A DNA stretch of 64,000 nucleotides from Sciurus carolinensis (GCF_902686445.1 NC_062217.1:171735098-171799097), one strand, 5' to 3'. Counted from the stretch's first letter, positions 1 through 12,971 are shown. Translations and numbers: made by a program. Notes: generated from the sequence alone by a model not told the origin.

Positions 1-329
1 GAGAGCCCTGTCAGCTGCCCCGAGTGCTAGGTGGGCCGCATCCTCACCAGGCGAGCACAGCTGGCCCTCAGGAGCACAGCTGGCGTGTGTGTCCCTGCAG
101 GTAGGTTTAGCCTCTCAGGATGCTGAAAACCGAAACAAGCCCTGAGCCCGCGCTCAGGAGGCCTTTGCCATGGAAGTCAGTGCAGTAGAGGAAGTGAGCA
201 GAAAGGAGGGATGAGTTTCCAGAACAAAGGCTGGAGCTCCCTCTCTCCCCAGGCTGTGTTACTCAGAGACCCTGGCACGGGGGCTTCCACCATTACCTAC
301 CAGGATGCCTTCTCACCGCTTCCTCATCC

Positions 330-620
330 GAATATTATTCATTTCAAGGTTTTGTTTATATTATCTTGAGAGGAAACAAACACTACTTAATTAATCCCAC
401 CAAACACAATATTGGAAAAGCAATTATTCCCACCATATGTAATAACCCGTCTGTAGGGAAAATCATCCATTAAGTGTGAATCAATGTGAATTTAAAAGCT
501 ATTATTAAGATCAGATTGGTTCCTAGTTATGAGCACCATAATTTTAGTATTTGCTCATGCATACTTTGTTCTACTGTGTTCTGTGACCTTGGACCCTTAA
601 TTCCTGAACAAATAAGATCT
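330..620. other. AT-rich non-repetitive block, candidate conserved noncoding element
   Basis: A sharp change from GC-rich flanks to AT-rich sequence with many homeodomain-type TAAT/ATTA cores and no repeat that I recognise. It has no credible frame. The look is typical of conserved intronic enhancers, but conservation cannot be judged from one sequence. Bases 1-330 and 620-1225 hold nothing else that I recognise. Confidence 0.3.
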
Positions 621-1228
621 ATATGGTAATTAGTGTCAAAAACCTCAGGTCAGCCGATCACACGTTCCACAGGTGAATCCCTTTGTTGGGGATTAGTTTG
701 AATCTGTGGCCAATTAGATGGCGAGTACCCTATTTTGGAATTCTAGTGGCATTGGAGGCAGAGGGCTGCATCTGTTTGCATTTTCAATAAATCATTCATT
801 AACTGAAATGAAATCTCTTCGTAAATTACCTCTCATGGTTCCATTATTAGGAGTTTTCCTTTCTTTTCAAACTGACTGGAGTATCCTTCGGCTCTCCTTG
901 AGTGAACCCAGGCCATCGCCTCGACCACTGTCAGCCTGCAAGCACTTCCCCTCAGCATTTCTCTCTTCCTGGCTGGGCTGTAAATCCTTTCCCGACTGAG
1001 ATTGCTGTCTGCTCTTGGGGAGGCTAGAGGCTGATGATCTGCTCAGCACTGGGCCTTGTTAAACCTTATGAAGTTGCATAAAAACTGTTAGTGGTTGATT
1101 TCCAAAGAGACACCTGGCACACTCGCGTGGGTTTATATCTTAGGCCCAGGGTTTGCAGTTAGCAGGCATCATTTTAGAAAATCCCTCAGCCATTCATCAG
1201 AACTTCCCTGTGCTTTGGCTTTGGAAGG

Positions 1229-1649
1229 TGTTTTAGTCAGCCTTCTCATCGCTGTGACCAAAAGACAAGAAAACATAGAGGAGGAAAAGTTTATTTTGGC
1301 TCATGTTTTCAGAGGTCCCAGTCCATCCCAGGCCTGCTCCACAGCTCCAGGCCTGAGGTGAGACAGAACATCATGGCGGAAGGGTATGGCAGAGGAAAAC
1401 AGCTGAGGACATGACAACAGGAAGCCGGGGAGAGCCCCACTCACCGGGGACAAAATATAAACCGCAAAGGCATGCCCCCAGTGACCCACCTCCTCCAGCC
1501 ACATCCTACCCAGTTTCCACCCAATTAATCCATCCAAGTGCATTAAACCACGTAGTAGTTACAACTCTCATTGTCATTTCTCCTCTGAACACTCTTGTAT
1601 TTTCTCACCCATGAGCTTTTGGGGGACACCTTGTATGCAAACCCTAACA
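1229..1649 (-). mobile_element. Solo MaLR-type LTR (MST/THE1-like), minus orientation
   Basis: Read on the minus strand, this LTR starts with the TGTTA-type end near 1649 and finishes with a tail ending in CTAAAACA at 1229. It is the same family as the copies at 6881-7280 (plus) and 9216-9648 (minus). The flanks GAAGG (1224-1228) and GACGG (1650-1654) may be the 5-bp target duplication with one mismatch, which fits ERVL/MaLR integration. There is no internal retroviral sequence, so it is a solo LTR or recombinant remnant. Family assigned by eye. Confidence 0.75.
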
Positions 1650-1774
1650 GACGGTATGCGACAGAGGAGGTCTTCTGAGGGTGTGGACAGGCCTGGCCAT
1701 TGTCCATTCATGAAGTCCCTGGCAAGAGGTCCAGGGTCGAGGAGGTGTGATCCAGCCAGCCCACCTGAGCTGGG

Positions 1775-2168
1775 TGAGTCCTGTCCCCTTGGAAGACATG
1801 TTGAGTCCCAACCTGGCGCCTCTGAACAGGCCTTCGCTGGGAAATGGGTGAGGTCATGCTGGGGTGAGTGGCGCCTCAGTCCAGGGCTCCTGTCCCTACA
1901 AGAAGAGAAAACAAGCACAGACACAGGGAGAAGGCCGTGGGCCACGGAGAGAGGGACGGGTCTGCAGTCCGAGGGTGCCCAGGAGTGCCAGCAGCACCGG
2001 AGACGAGATCGGGGCTGGGGACAGGTCTCCCTCAGCCTGCAGAGGAGTATGGCCTGCTGACACCTGGATTTTGACTTCCGGCCTCTAGAACTGAGAGGCT
2101 AATTTGTTATTGTTTGAAGCCTCCGGGTTTGCGGTCATTTGTTTCAGCAGCCCTAGGAAATTAACACA
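1775..2168 (+). mobile_element. MLT1-like MaLR LTR, plus orientation
   Basis: It carries typical MLT1 landmarks: an 'agacatgttgagtcc' start, 'aagagaaaacaagcacagac' near 1900, 'gacttccggcctctagaact' near 2073 and an end resembling 'cagccctaggaaattaacac'. It is diverged and has internal gaps. It lies just downstream of the MST-like LTR and in the opposite direction. Confidence 0.7.
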
Positions 2169-2169
2169 T

Positions 2170-4004
2170 CCTCGCTTGCCATGTCTGGCTGAGTCCTGGT
2201 GTGACCCGTGGCCCTGCCACCACTTTGTCCCGTCACTGTGGTGTGGCCCGCAGCTGGCAGAGGACTCAGTCGGCCCATCTAGGTTGTGCTGCCGAGTCGC
2301 CTCCACCCAGGAAACCAGAACTTGCCTCCGTCCCTTCTGTCCTGCTTTTTGGGAGACGTGGTTTGCAGAGTGATGTACCTGTCTCCCTGGCGCTTCTTGG
2401 AGCATCCTGGCCTTGGACACAAGCTTGGTTTCTCCAGAGCCAGCTCCCTCACATTCGTCACGCTCTGAGCCAAGACAGAAAAGTCGCACGGTATTTGATG
2501 GGGTCAGCAGGTACTGCCTTTCCTTTCCAGAAAGTTCCAGAGCCTTAGACTGGGCTGACATGCCTCTGAGAGCAAGGGCTGGAGGGCTGTCCTGGGAGGG
2601 CTTGTCCTCTCCTGAGCTCTTGGGCGGTGCCAGAGACCACAGAGCAAGCAGGGAAACTGGACCGAGCCGAAGGCCTCCCTGGCTGCTGGCCCCCTCGGGT
2701 CTTCTCTCCAGCGTCCTCTCCATCCTCCTTGTTCTTCCCTGTACTCTGCTCTTCTGAATCACCTGGGGACGGGCAAGCAGAATGTGAGCTGCCCAGAGTC
2801 TGGGTGGACAAAGTGTGTTCTCACTTGGGGACCCTGAGGAGACAGCCTCCCCTTGCCAGGCACGTAGTGAGAGGCAAGGTCCTGAGGCACACCCCTCAGG
2901 GCCGGTGTTGGGCCACACAGCCAACCAGGAACCAGCCTTGTGTTGGGCCACACAATCAACTGGGTTGGAGCCAGGAAAAGGGTCTCCTCTCATCTCCCTG
3001 TGTCCCGACCTTTGCCAGTCATGTGGGAACCAGGAATGATATCTCAGTTTATTTCCTTTTTCCCTTCTAGGCCTTCCTTACATGGTAATCCCACATCTGA
3101 ATTCTTCCCATCTTTCCACCTCTGAAATCTTTGAGGTGGTTAATTTCTTCCAGGTCCTCGGTCTGTTCGACCACCTGCAGATGGCTGCATGACCTTGTCC
3201 CTCCGAACTGTCCAGCTGGCCTGCTGGTGCTCCCCAGGTGCCACCCCAATTTTCTTGGCTCTGTCTTTGGGGTTGATTCCCTCCATTTTTCTTGGCATTT
3301 GAAGGCTATGACAGGGGCTAGACAGCTGTACCAGCACAGTCGAGCCACCAGGAGGCCAGGCTGACTGGTGCCACCTGAGGTCCCTGTGATCTCTGCAGGG
3401 CTATCAGCTTCCTGACCTTCCAGGTGGTTCAAACCCTTGAGCTGTTTGAGGGAGACCAGAGCACAGCACTCCTGGGAAGACGGGTGGATGTTCCTGTCTT
3501 AGCAGAGACAACAGGCATTTGTGAAATCTGGTCTCTGTAAAATCAGCCAGACCCACAAAGGGACGGGTTTTGAAGTTTTCCCCACTGCAGTGAGGGGGTG
3601 AGGTCCATTTCTGAGCAGGCACAGGACTTCACTCTCAGTGACATTTGGATGCGGGGCCCAGGTGCAAGGTTGCGACTGGATCAGAGCTAATGCTGAGCCT
3701 TTCCCATGTGCCTTCTCACCCCAGAGCGATGCAGTAAGAGCTTTTGAAAATAAACTCCGCTTCCACTGTTTGAGCTGCTGGCCCTGTGTACTGACCTGAG
3801 CAAAGTGACACCAAGTATTTGGTTGGTGTAACAAATGGTGTAAAGCAAGCCTTAAGGATCACCATACTAACAGCTCTTTTGTGGTGGTTGTGGGGGGCAT
3901 GAAGACTGTCAGCAAATCAGCTGGACTTGGCTCTTTTCATCAGTTTGGAATAAGAATTTCTTGAGGCTTTGTGGTCACCTGGGAACATGTTGCCGTGATC
4001 TGGG
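2170..4004. other. Unique intronic sequence, nothing identified
   Basis: GC-rich sequence with overlapping open frames on both strands, including a 302-codon minus frame (2085-2993) that I reject. A short imperfect tandem duplication of about 36 bp (GTGTTGGGCCACACA repeated) lies near 2905-2960. No recognisable repeat family or RNA gene was seen. Confidence 0.5.
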
Positions 4005-4343
4005 TAAGTGTTCCTTACGTGGTCATGCTTGAAAGATTGGTCCCCAGGGTGGCAGTGTTAGGAGGTGCTGCGGCCCTTTAAGAGGTGTGGCCTCCAGGAG
4101 GTCCTTAGGTTCAGAGGATGGTGGAACCCTGTCTCTGTCTCTGTGCTTCCTGACTCATGGCATGAGCACCTACCTAACGCATGCTCCAATATGTGCCCCT
4201 GCCAGATGCCTTGCCTTCCTCAGAGGCTCAAACCAACAAGGACACCTGATATTGGACTTGAAACTCCACAATATAAACTTCTCAATTTCATAAGTAGCCT
4301 GTGTCAGGGGTTTTGTTATAGTGACAGAAAGCTGACTAATACA
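4005..4343 (+). mobile_element. MST-like MaLR LTR, plus orientation, 5' part degraded
   Basis: From about 4030 it reads 'cttgaaagattggtcccc', then 'ggcagtgttaggaggtgctg' and 'ctttaagaggtgtggcctcc', followed by a 3' end 'gtgacagaaagctgactaat' and ACA. These are classic MST-type LTR landmarks. The first ~30 bp are poorly conserved, so the 5' boundary is approximate. Confidence 0.7.
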
Positions 4344-6880
4344 TATGTGCATCTTGGTTTTAGTATTTGTATGAAAGTCACGCATGTCGTGGGCAAGGCT
4401 TTGTGAGTCACCCGCTTAAGGATTCCTGGCCATAAAATGAAAACTTTTGACCGAGCCTGCGAGTCCACTTCCTTCAGATCTGTGTCCTCCTTTGGCGATG
4501 GACTCGTAGGCCTGCTTTCTGTTGGTGGCCCTGTGGACTTGCATGGCCGGCCTTCCCTGGCAGGCTCAGGATCCAGGGTCCCCCTGTATGCAGCCTGTGT
4601 TCTGAATGCTGACCCAGGTTCCTTTCTGGCCAGCTCTTTCCCCAGCCCGTACTTTCTGCTCCTGGCCTGCCCTACTGGGATCTGAGTCCTTCTTGCCTGC
4701 TGGGCCAGACCTCGCTTAGCCTTATGCCTGCCTCTGAGCCCAGGTGTGCCGGGCCCTCCAGCCACCTGCATGGGAGGCAGAAAGCAGCCTGAGAGGAGGT
4801 GTGGGGAGACCTCACTGAGGAGGTGGGCTTGGAGGGGTCTCAGGGAAACTCCCAGAGGCCATTGCTGGGAGGGCCAGGAGCGGGTTCCCAGGGAGCATCA
4901 GGCTGTTCTGTAATTCCCGGTTTCATCTACCTGTCTGGATAAGAACTGTGACAGCTTTCAGAGCTGTAGGCCATCTGAGGAGACAAGACACTTCCCTCCC
5001 ACAGAATTCATCAAGATTTGCCGATCCTGTGGTGGCCCACGCCCTGGCTAAAGAGTTGTGAAGAGATGGAAGGCTGAAAGGCCCAATTCTAACAATTTTG
5101 TTTTCTCAATTTAGTCCTTTGGCCAAAGTCTTTGTGGTTGATGCTGATCGTGTGTAGACACAGTGTTTTATACATGGTGCAGCTTTTCTTAACTCTTAGC
5201 CTGAAGGAGGTGTGTTTGTGTGTGTGGGTCTAAAAGCTGATAGAAAAGAAACATTTCAAAATGGGTCTTGTCAGAGCAGATGCAATATGGACAGCTCTGA
5301 ATGCAAAAAGAGACAGGCCTAAGATCACTGCACCGCCGAATTGTTCTTTGAAGCTTTTGCTCCTGGAAACACCAGTATGATATTAAATTCTTCACCAAAA
5401 TGTAACAGGATCAAATCTGGTATTTGAGTTTGCATTAAAAAACTGAACCAACAGGTACTGTTAAGGGGGAAAAAAATCCCTGACACTTAAGAGGCAAGGA
5501 AGACTTCATGGGGCGATTGCCTTAGGTGTCAAGACATTTGCAAAGGGAGAGATCAGTCTCCTCCCTGAATACAATAAAACGTGGGGATTTGTGTCCAAGA
5601 AGCAGGCTGGGGGTGTGGACTGGGTGATGGATGGAACAGGGCCAGGAGGAGACCTCAAAGGTAGGGGGTCCCGCTGAAGGCAGGCCAAAGACTCAGACGT
5701 CCAGGTGGGGACCAGGCATTGATCAGGGACTGAGACTGGACTGCGGTGGCAGCACAGGGCCTGGTGGAGAGGAGGCCTCAGGCAGCTTGACTCTGCTTTG
5801 GTAGGCTTTATCTGGACTTGACTGAGCTGTGTTGCTGTGAGCTGTGTGGACATCTTCTGGGTTAGGCGCTTTAAAACAAGAAGTCCAGTAGAGCCCTGAA
5901 AGCACAGTGTGGCAAAGGGCACACGTTCTGTGTGCAGAACGTGGTGCCGGCTCATCTAGGAGGACCCGCTCTGGGCCACAGGAGAAGGTGGCCGGGAATC
6001 TGCTTCAGGAGGCGTTCGCGGGAGAGGGAGAGTGTGGCAGCTCCCGTGTCCAGCTTTGCTTTCTGTGATTTGTGACTTGTGTCACCTGCAGTTGACTACA
6101 ATCCGGAAATATTAAATGGAAAATCCTACAAATGAAGAGTTCATAGGTTTTACATGGCTTTTATGACAGCTGCTGTTATGCGTCCTGCCTTGTTATTAAT
6201 TGTTGATCTCTTACCGTACCATGCCCAGCGCCGCGGTTGAACTTTATCTTAGCACATAATTAGAAAAGGACATACAGTGCGTAAGGTTTGGTAGCACAGT
6301 GACTTCAGGCACCTCCTGGAGGTCTTGGGACATATAGGATATAAGAGGGCACATCTGCCCTTCAGAGCAGAATGGGCAAGAGAGGGGAGGTGAGGGACAG
6401 AATGTGGAGCAGTGCAGAACCCAGGAGCTTCTGTCCAGCCGCTGAGGACGCCGAGCCCCAACTAGGCCTGCGCTGGGACTGAAGTGTGGACAGGGGCCTC
6501 TGCCAGCGTTCACAGGTGCACCTGTGCCTGCTGTTCTCAGAGGTGTTACCCAGCCACTACTTATTCAGCTCTCTCTCAGCTGGGGTGAGTTCAGTGGCCT
6601 TTCATGCACTTGAAAAAAGAAATTCCTTTTTTATGATGAGCAAAATTCTAGTGTATTTTTGCATTTTTCACTAACCATACCAAATAGAAAAATTTCAGCT
6701 CATTTCCTGAAGGTTCTTATATCTCCTTGTGACTTTCAATTAAGTTTTAAAGCTTCAAGAGTAGAAGGAATCTTAAGCCACTTATGTTTAAGACCAGAAG
6801 TAAATGGAGTAATTCAAACAGCTATTTTGCTGATTACAACACACCTAACTTTGGGTTTTACTGAAGTCTCATAAGCATGC
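4344..6880. other. Unique intronic sequence, nothing identified
   Basis: Mixed composition, with AT-rich stretches at about 5080-5480 and 6600-6870. No family-level repeat or gene is recognisable. The open frames here (for example 5506-5955 minus) resemble no known protein and have no coding features I can support. Confidence 0.45.
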
Positions 6881-7280
6881 TGTTATGGTTTGAATGTGAG
6901 GTGTCCCCCAAGAGCTCACCTGTGAGACAAATGATTGGATTTTGAGAGTCTTAACCTAATCAGGGAATTGATCTCTGATGGGATTAACTGAGTGGTGACT
7001 GAAAGGGTAGGGTGTGGCTGGAGGAGGTCGGAATTGGGGCGTGGCTTTGGGGTATATATATTTGTATTTGGTGAGTGGAGTCTCTCTCTCTGCGTCCTGA
7101 TCACCATGTGAGCCACTTCCCTCCCGCCATGATATTCAGCCTCACCTTCAGCCCTGGGGAATGGAGCCAGCCTTCTATGGGCTAAGACCTCTGAATCCAT
7201 GAACCCTCAAATAAACTTGTCCTCCGCTGTAATTGTGCTGGTCAGATTTTAGTCACAGCAGTTAGGAAGCTGACTAAAAC
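6881..7280 (+). mobile_element. Solo MaLR-type LTR (MST/THE1-like), plus orientation
   Basis: It begins TGTTATGGTTTGAATGTGAG at 6881. Inside it has a TATATATA promoter-like box (7053-7061), a purine/pyrimidine run (CTCTCTCTCT, 7081-7091) and an AATAAA polyadenylation signal at 7211. It ends near CTGACTAAAAC (7280). TATA box then AATAAA is the expected order of an LTR promoter and polyA site. It is nearly full length and is the best-preserved member of the family in the window. It is the opposite orientation to the copies at 1229 and 9216. Confidence 0.8.
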
Positions 7281-9215
7281 GCACACCCTCTGCTGTTGGT
7301 GGTCTTTTGCTGACGTTTTATGGAGATCCAGTGCTTGGTTTTGAACATGGTTCCACTGATAATGTTTGTGTAATGTGTGGCCAATCAGTTCCATCTAAAA
7401 TGTTTTAAAGTGGAGTTAGGAAATGGCCTCATTTTCCAGGTACTCACCTGTGCCTAATTTTGCATTTCTCTTTTTAGCTACTTACCTATATGGCATTTCT
7501 GAAGCATTCACTTTAGTTTTTCAAAAATGGTTCTTCCTCTTTTTGGCCTCATAAGCTATTGTCTCTTATCATGTTTAATCAAATTACAGAATTACAGTAG
7601 CAAGGAGAATTGGCGTAAATGAGTCTTGGGTGAAATTCAATGACCTGGGGTGTGGGTTCGATGAGTAGAACCCAGGTTCTCATGGGAGCCCACGGCTATG
7701 AGTGGTCAGTGTGCCATGGACACTGGTCTGTGTATTTTGCTGTGGCACTCAAGAAGGACTGGTGTCCAGGACTCATTTTCTGGAAATCATTTCTGAGGAT
7801 TCCTAGCACACTTGACTGCCCCATGCACGTTGCCTTGAGGGAAACACCTAGATATTTATCACTCTAAGGCCACACAGCGTAGGACACCAGCATAGGACAC
7901 AGGACAGCATTCAGGTAACAGTGTAAAAAATTGTGCTGTGTCCTCAGGGAGATGAGTCAAGGAGCCACAGGAGAGGAGTGGACGTGATCAGGCCTCTGGG
8001 ACTGACCCTCCAGAACACAATTCTCTTTCCATTCGACCGTCCATTTGTAATCAGAGAAGAATCCGGGACCCGTGTAAGACAGAGAACTGACATGTCAATT
8101 TTCTGTGGCAGCTCTGTACTGAGGTGGAGGTTTATTGATTTGCTTCCTCTGATGGATTTCAGAAGTCATTTTTTGAGAGCAAAGTTGGTCTCTAGACCAG
8201 ACCTCTTGCTTTGCTGACTCAGGCCTCATGTATGTAAATATGGTAACTGGAAGTTGCATGTTTTCTGTGGTGAGCTCAAGTTCATTGACACATATAGTGG
8301 TTCCCATGGTGTATGAACTTGGTAACCTCCAGAGTGGTCAGGGACCCCATTGCCTTGGGCCATATTTGCAGGTGCACTGAACTCATCCGGATGGACTCCT
8401 GACTCCCACCCTGGCCTGCCCTGGCCCATGCAGGGACAGTGAAACACACATTCACCTATTTCCTCTCTGTAACTGCACTCAGAAGCTCAGCTTTGGCACC
8501 AGAGGGCCCTCAGGGGCACCTGGAAGAGTGACCGCCAAACACATGGTTGTTTCAATGACAACGAGAACATTTTTCTGTCACTCAGGTCGGTATTAGATCA
8601 GCTTTCTCTGGCTCTGGCACAGTCTGAAGAACTTACCAAGGAAATTTTGTTTGTTTATACTGATTACGTTATGGAAACTTGGATATGTGTTTGGGGGGTT
8701 TTAAATTTATCTTTTTGATAGATTTTAAGCTATTATGAAACAAAACCAAAAATAAAGCAATAGGGGACCTGAACATGGAAATCCAAGAGTCTGGAACTCT
8801 CGATTTCTTAAAAGGAATTTTACCATAATCTCTCTCTGGATGAGAATTAAGAAAAATATTTACATGTATTATGTGCAAAGAGTAACCATTAAATTAGCCA
8901 TAATTGAAAGGATGTAATACACAGACAATAGTTTGGGAATGGTTTTCGGATTAAAAGGAAGATCCATTTGTAAGAAAATGTTTTCATTTCGGTAATGTTC
9001 ATTTGATAATTTCAGGGTATTACTTTGAGAGAAGGTACGCAGAGTTTTTGAGAGCCCCTGGGACCTGTGCTAATCAGATTTATGTACTTTGTGCTTTCCT
9101 GGCCTTTCATCAGTGTGTTTGAACGTTTAAGTCTTCTGTGTTGACGGCTTTGTCATTTTTTGAAAGAGAGGTGCACACTTTCCTGCGTTGGCTCACACTT
9201 GGGCAGTTCTGTCCC
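7281..9215. other. AT-rich intronic sequence, nothing identified
   Basis: Non-repetitive sequence with AT-rich parts at 7300-7620 and especially 8640-9040. These may be conserved noncoding DNA, but nothing is diagnostic. No gene or RNA gene was recognised. Confidence 0.4.
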
Positions 9216-9648
9216 TGTATTAGTCAGCTTTGTGTCACTGTGACCAGAAGACCTGACAGGAACAACGTAGAGGAGGAAAAATTTATTTGGGCTCATGGTT
9301 TCAGAGGTTCAGTCCATGGTCAACCGACTGCATAGCTCTGGGCCAGAGAGGAAGAACATCATGTTGGAAGGGCATGGAGAGGAAAGCAGGCAGGACGTGG
9401 CAGCCCGGAAGCAGAGAGAGAGAGAGCGGGGTTCCCCAGGGGCAAATGCACACCCCAAGGCATGACCACCGGGACCTGCTTCCTCCAGCCACAGCCCACC
9501 TGCCTGCAGTTCTCACCCAGTTGATCCCCATCGGTGGGTTATCCACCCACTGGGCCATGCCTCTCCTCGTCTGATCATGTCACCTCTGAGTGTCCTTGCC
9601 TTGTCATGCATGAGCTTTCCAGGGGTGCCTCTTATCTAAACCGTGACA
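9216..9648 (-). mobile_element. Solo MaLR-type LTR (MST/THE1-like), minus orientation
   Basis: Same family and orientation as the LTR at 1229-1649: TGTATTAGTCAGCTTTGTG at the left end, 'gaggaggaaaaatttatttg' near 9270, 'gcatgagctttccaggggtg' near 9608, and an end at TGACA (9648). On the minus strand the rc of its polyA-signal region sits near 9280. No clear target duplication survives. Confidence 0.75.
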
Positions 9649-12600
9649 GAGCTGACGTGGGGGACATTGTAAAATAAGGCTCTGTTCAGTCTCACTTGGT
9701 CCTTGTACCTTTTCCGCTTCTCTTTTCTCTGCAGGGCCGTCTGCTTTTCCCCGCCCACCCTCTTCTGTGTTAGGGTCTTGTTTTCCTGGGCCTCTAAATG
9801 GGGACAGCAGACTCCCCAGGAAATCCCTGTGTGTACTGCACTGTTGGACCGAGCAGTGCCCCACCAAGAAGCCAGCCTCTGCTGCCTGCAGGCTGGGCAC
9901 CTTCTCGGAGCAGGCCGGCACAGCCATGGCCGTCCACAGGCGCAGGAGCAGGTGCCGAGCCCCTCTGCAGCGCCCATGGGGGGGCCTGCCAGCCACCTCC
10001 CCAGGTGCTGCTGATGCCCTCCCTGCAGAACTCTTGGCCTGCTTCCTGGGTTCCCCAGGCTCTGATTTGGGGGCACACCTCCCCACCTCACTCAGCATCT
10101 CAACACACCCCAGGGGTAAATGCCAACATGGCTTCTGGCATCTGCTGCTGGGCCCACGCTGTCTTGTCCCTTGCCTCTGTCATCCTTTCCTCCAGGGAGA
10201 CCCCTCAGAAGGGCACGGTCTCTCCTGCCTCCTGCTCTCCTGGGGGTGTCGAGCAGGGAAGGTGAGGCTCTGGTGCCTGTCGTAGGGCACACAGCACATC
10301 CTCACCCAACTTTGAAGCCACCCTTTCAGCATTATGCACGTTACCTGGGAAATGCTCCCCTAGCAGCCAAGCACCAAATCAGCTGGAAGGATGGGTCACC
10401 GAGCTAATGGTTGGGTTGTGCTGCTGCCTCATTATGGATTGTGTTGAAAGGAAACAACTTTTTTGACTGTTTCCATCATAGAAATTTGATGACCCATTTG
10501 TATTACTTAAACTGCGTATTTCCTAAGTGTTGTCGAAGCGAGGGCGTCATTTGTAACAGAGGCAGTGTATGCGGAAACCCATCTCGCCAAGGCGTTCTCT
10601 AAATTGCTTTGCTTGCAGCTATGGAGGTAGCCATAAAGAATAATTTCTCCTATTGGATTTTCAAAGCCACAGGAGTAGACACAGAGCAGGCAAGGGACAG
10701 CCCAGTGATTTAAGACTATTTAATGCCCAGATGTCGTGAAATCCTAGGAAATAAGCTCTAGCAGACAGCTAGGACACGTCACTGCACTCTCTCGATGCCC
10801 CAAACTAGGAGGCTGATTTATCTCCTGTCGGGTCTTATTTGGTGGCATTTGGAGGAAGAAAAGAGAGAAGGTCAACCCAAGCCCATGGTGGGAAACTGGC
10901 TTGAGGAAGTAGGATTCGAGGGCCGCGTGGCGTTCATGACAGGCTCAGACACGGCTCCCAACACTGGGGTCTCTTCCTTGCATTGCATAGATATTTGGTC
11001 CTGAAGGACCTGAATGAGAACAGGCCAGGAGGGCACCTCCCTCAGTGTTAGCTGAACTTAAGGGTGTGCCCCCATCCCTGGGGCCCTGTTCACATGCAGC
11101 CCAGGAGGTCTGAAAGGAGCCTGGAGCCCTGCATTTCTAGCAGGCTTCTAGGGTGACCATCCCAGGGCCAACCTTGAGGAAGAGGTCCCCTGGGTCCCAC
11201 TGGTGGCAGGCAGGCCCACCAGCTAGGGTGGTCCTCCCTGCAGAGCGTCCCATCTGCCCTGCCCGCTCTGAGCCAGTGGTCGGGCTTCAGCCCAGCCCAC
11301 GTGTTGCTGCTCCAGGTGGGGCTGTCTGTCCTGGGCTCCCTGCACTCTCGCCTGGGCTCAACGGGGAGCAGGCTCTCTAGGAAAGCGCTGCAGGGTGGTC
11401 TCCAGGGAGGCAGTCACACTCCTGTAGGTGGCCACCTGCATGCAGCAGTCACCAGGGTGCCGCTCCACCCTGGAGCCAAGCACTGCCTGCCCCCAGCACA
11501 GTAGGTCCCAGCTCCGTGCATTGGTTGCGGGCTCTCTGCCCCTGGGGTGCCTTTCCCTGCTCCCTTAGATCAAAACCAAGTTTCCTGCTGTGCCCACCTG
11601 TCCCCATGGCTCCACGGAGTCCTCCTTACACCCCCAGGGGCTCCTCTCCTCTGCCCTCACTACCTCCCGCCTGCAGGCACATCCCCTGGTCTTTGGAAGC
11701 CGAGTTACATTTCACACCCTGTGACCACTGCTCTGTCTTGCTGGAAACCTTTCAGGGATTCTTGTTCAACAGTGACATGTGTCGCTCCCTCAGCTGAGCC
11801 CTGCAGGCCGGGGCCCTTGGTCTCCCCGATCCCGGGCTGTCTTGCCCCTCGGCCTTTGCCTGTGCCATCCTCGCTGCTAGACATCCTGTGTCAGGGCGCT
11901 CAGCCCTCGAGGCCACTCCACATGCGAGGCCCCTGTGGAACCTTCCAGTTGGCTGCAGCCCAGTCTTCCGGATCCCAGGCCGGCTCTTCCTGCATTCCAC
12001 ATGAGCTGGAGGACAGTGTCCGCAGACCCGTCCTAGAGTACTGAGTGCGGTGGAAGAATGGGGGACGGAGAAGCGAGCTTCCTCCAGGAGCCTTCAGGGA
12101 ACAGCACTAAAGCAAGGACAGGAAAGTGACCGGTGGTACCCGCAAGCTCACATCCATGCCCACCAGGGGCTTCGCCAAGTGCAGCCTGTGTTCCTTGGGT
12201 CCACAGCTAGTTTTTGCTTTCTGATGTTGGTGTGGCCTTGCTCGGGGCCTCGCCACCTCCCTCAGGTCTTCTGCCCGAGGTCTGTGTCTTTGGAAGGTGG
12301 AGTCGTGGGAGGCTGCTCATTTCCTAAGGACATATTCTGTCCCCACCCCGTCCCCTCTTGCCGTCGTCAGACCTTCCCCCTGCAAGCTCCTTCAGGGCTC
12401 CTTTCCCGCTTCCTCTTTCCCCGGGATGTCTGCCCAGTGCCTGCCCCTGTGGGACAGTCACCTAACCACAGAAGGCATCTTCTAGAGCTCAAGCCCCTCG
12501 GTGGTTCCAGGGACCCGTGGCTCTAACGGGCTCCCATCTGGCGTGGCTCTGAGTTTCCCACATTCGTGTTTGATCCGGGACTTCCTTGTGGTTTTTATGG

Positions 12601-12940
12601 GACCTCTCTCCGAGGTACACATTGATTTGTTCTGTTCTGAGGTTTTGTGGGGGATGGATTTTATGCGGTGGTTTTTGGAGCTGTACTCTTCACAGAAAAT
12701 GACTTTTCCTGCCCACAAATATTGAAATGAAATATTTCCCTCACTCAGAGGCGCCTGCACGCACCTGCGTTTGCACTGGGGCTAATGAGCTTGCCCTTGC
12801 CCGTGACACGACGTTCCTCAGGGACCCAAGTCATCCTAAGGTCTATTTTTAGTGTATCTTGAAAACAAGGAAGTGCAGGCCATGGAGATGCTTTCCTTTG
12901 GAGTGGGATATCGAGTGCAGGGCAGGAGGGTGTGTGCGGG

Positions 12941-12944
<4 letters not shown>
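9649..12944. other. GC-rich unique intronic sequence, nothing identified
   Basis: Frames are open on both strands between about 9600 and 10290 and again at 11150-12050, as expected where stop codons are rare in GC-rich DNA. No splice-bounded exon, repeat family or RNA gene was recognised. Confidence 0.45.

Positions 12945-12971
<27 letters not shown>
12945..12971. repeat. (GT)13 microsatellite
   Basis: A pure dinucleotide run of 13 GT units, preceded by an imperfect GTGTGCGGGGTGC stretch. It is a common length-variable locus with no coding role. Confidence 0.95.

Noticed and set aside
2085..2993. 302-codon minus-strand open frame, the longest in the window
   Set aside because: Its 3' end runs into an MLT1 LTR, overlapping frames exist on the plus strand, the composition is that of GC-rich noncoding DNA, and it resembles no protein family I know.
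7053..7061. TATATATA box as a gene promoter
   Set aside because: It lies inside the LTR at 6881-7280 and is explained by it; no downstream gene starts here.
9604..10285. Several overlapping frames of 90-170 codons on both strands
   Set aside because: Frames open simultaneously on both strands, part overlaps the LTR at 9216-9648, and no domain is recognisable.
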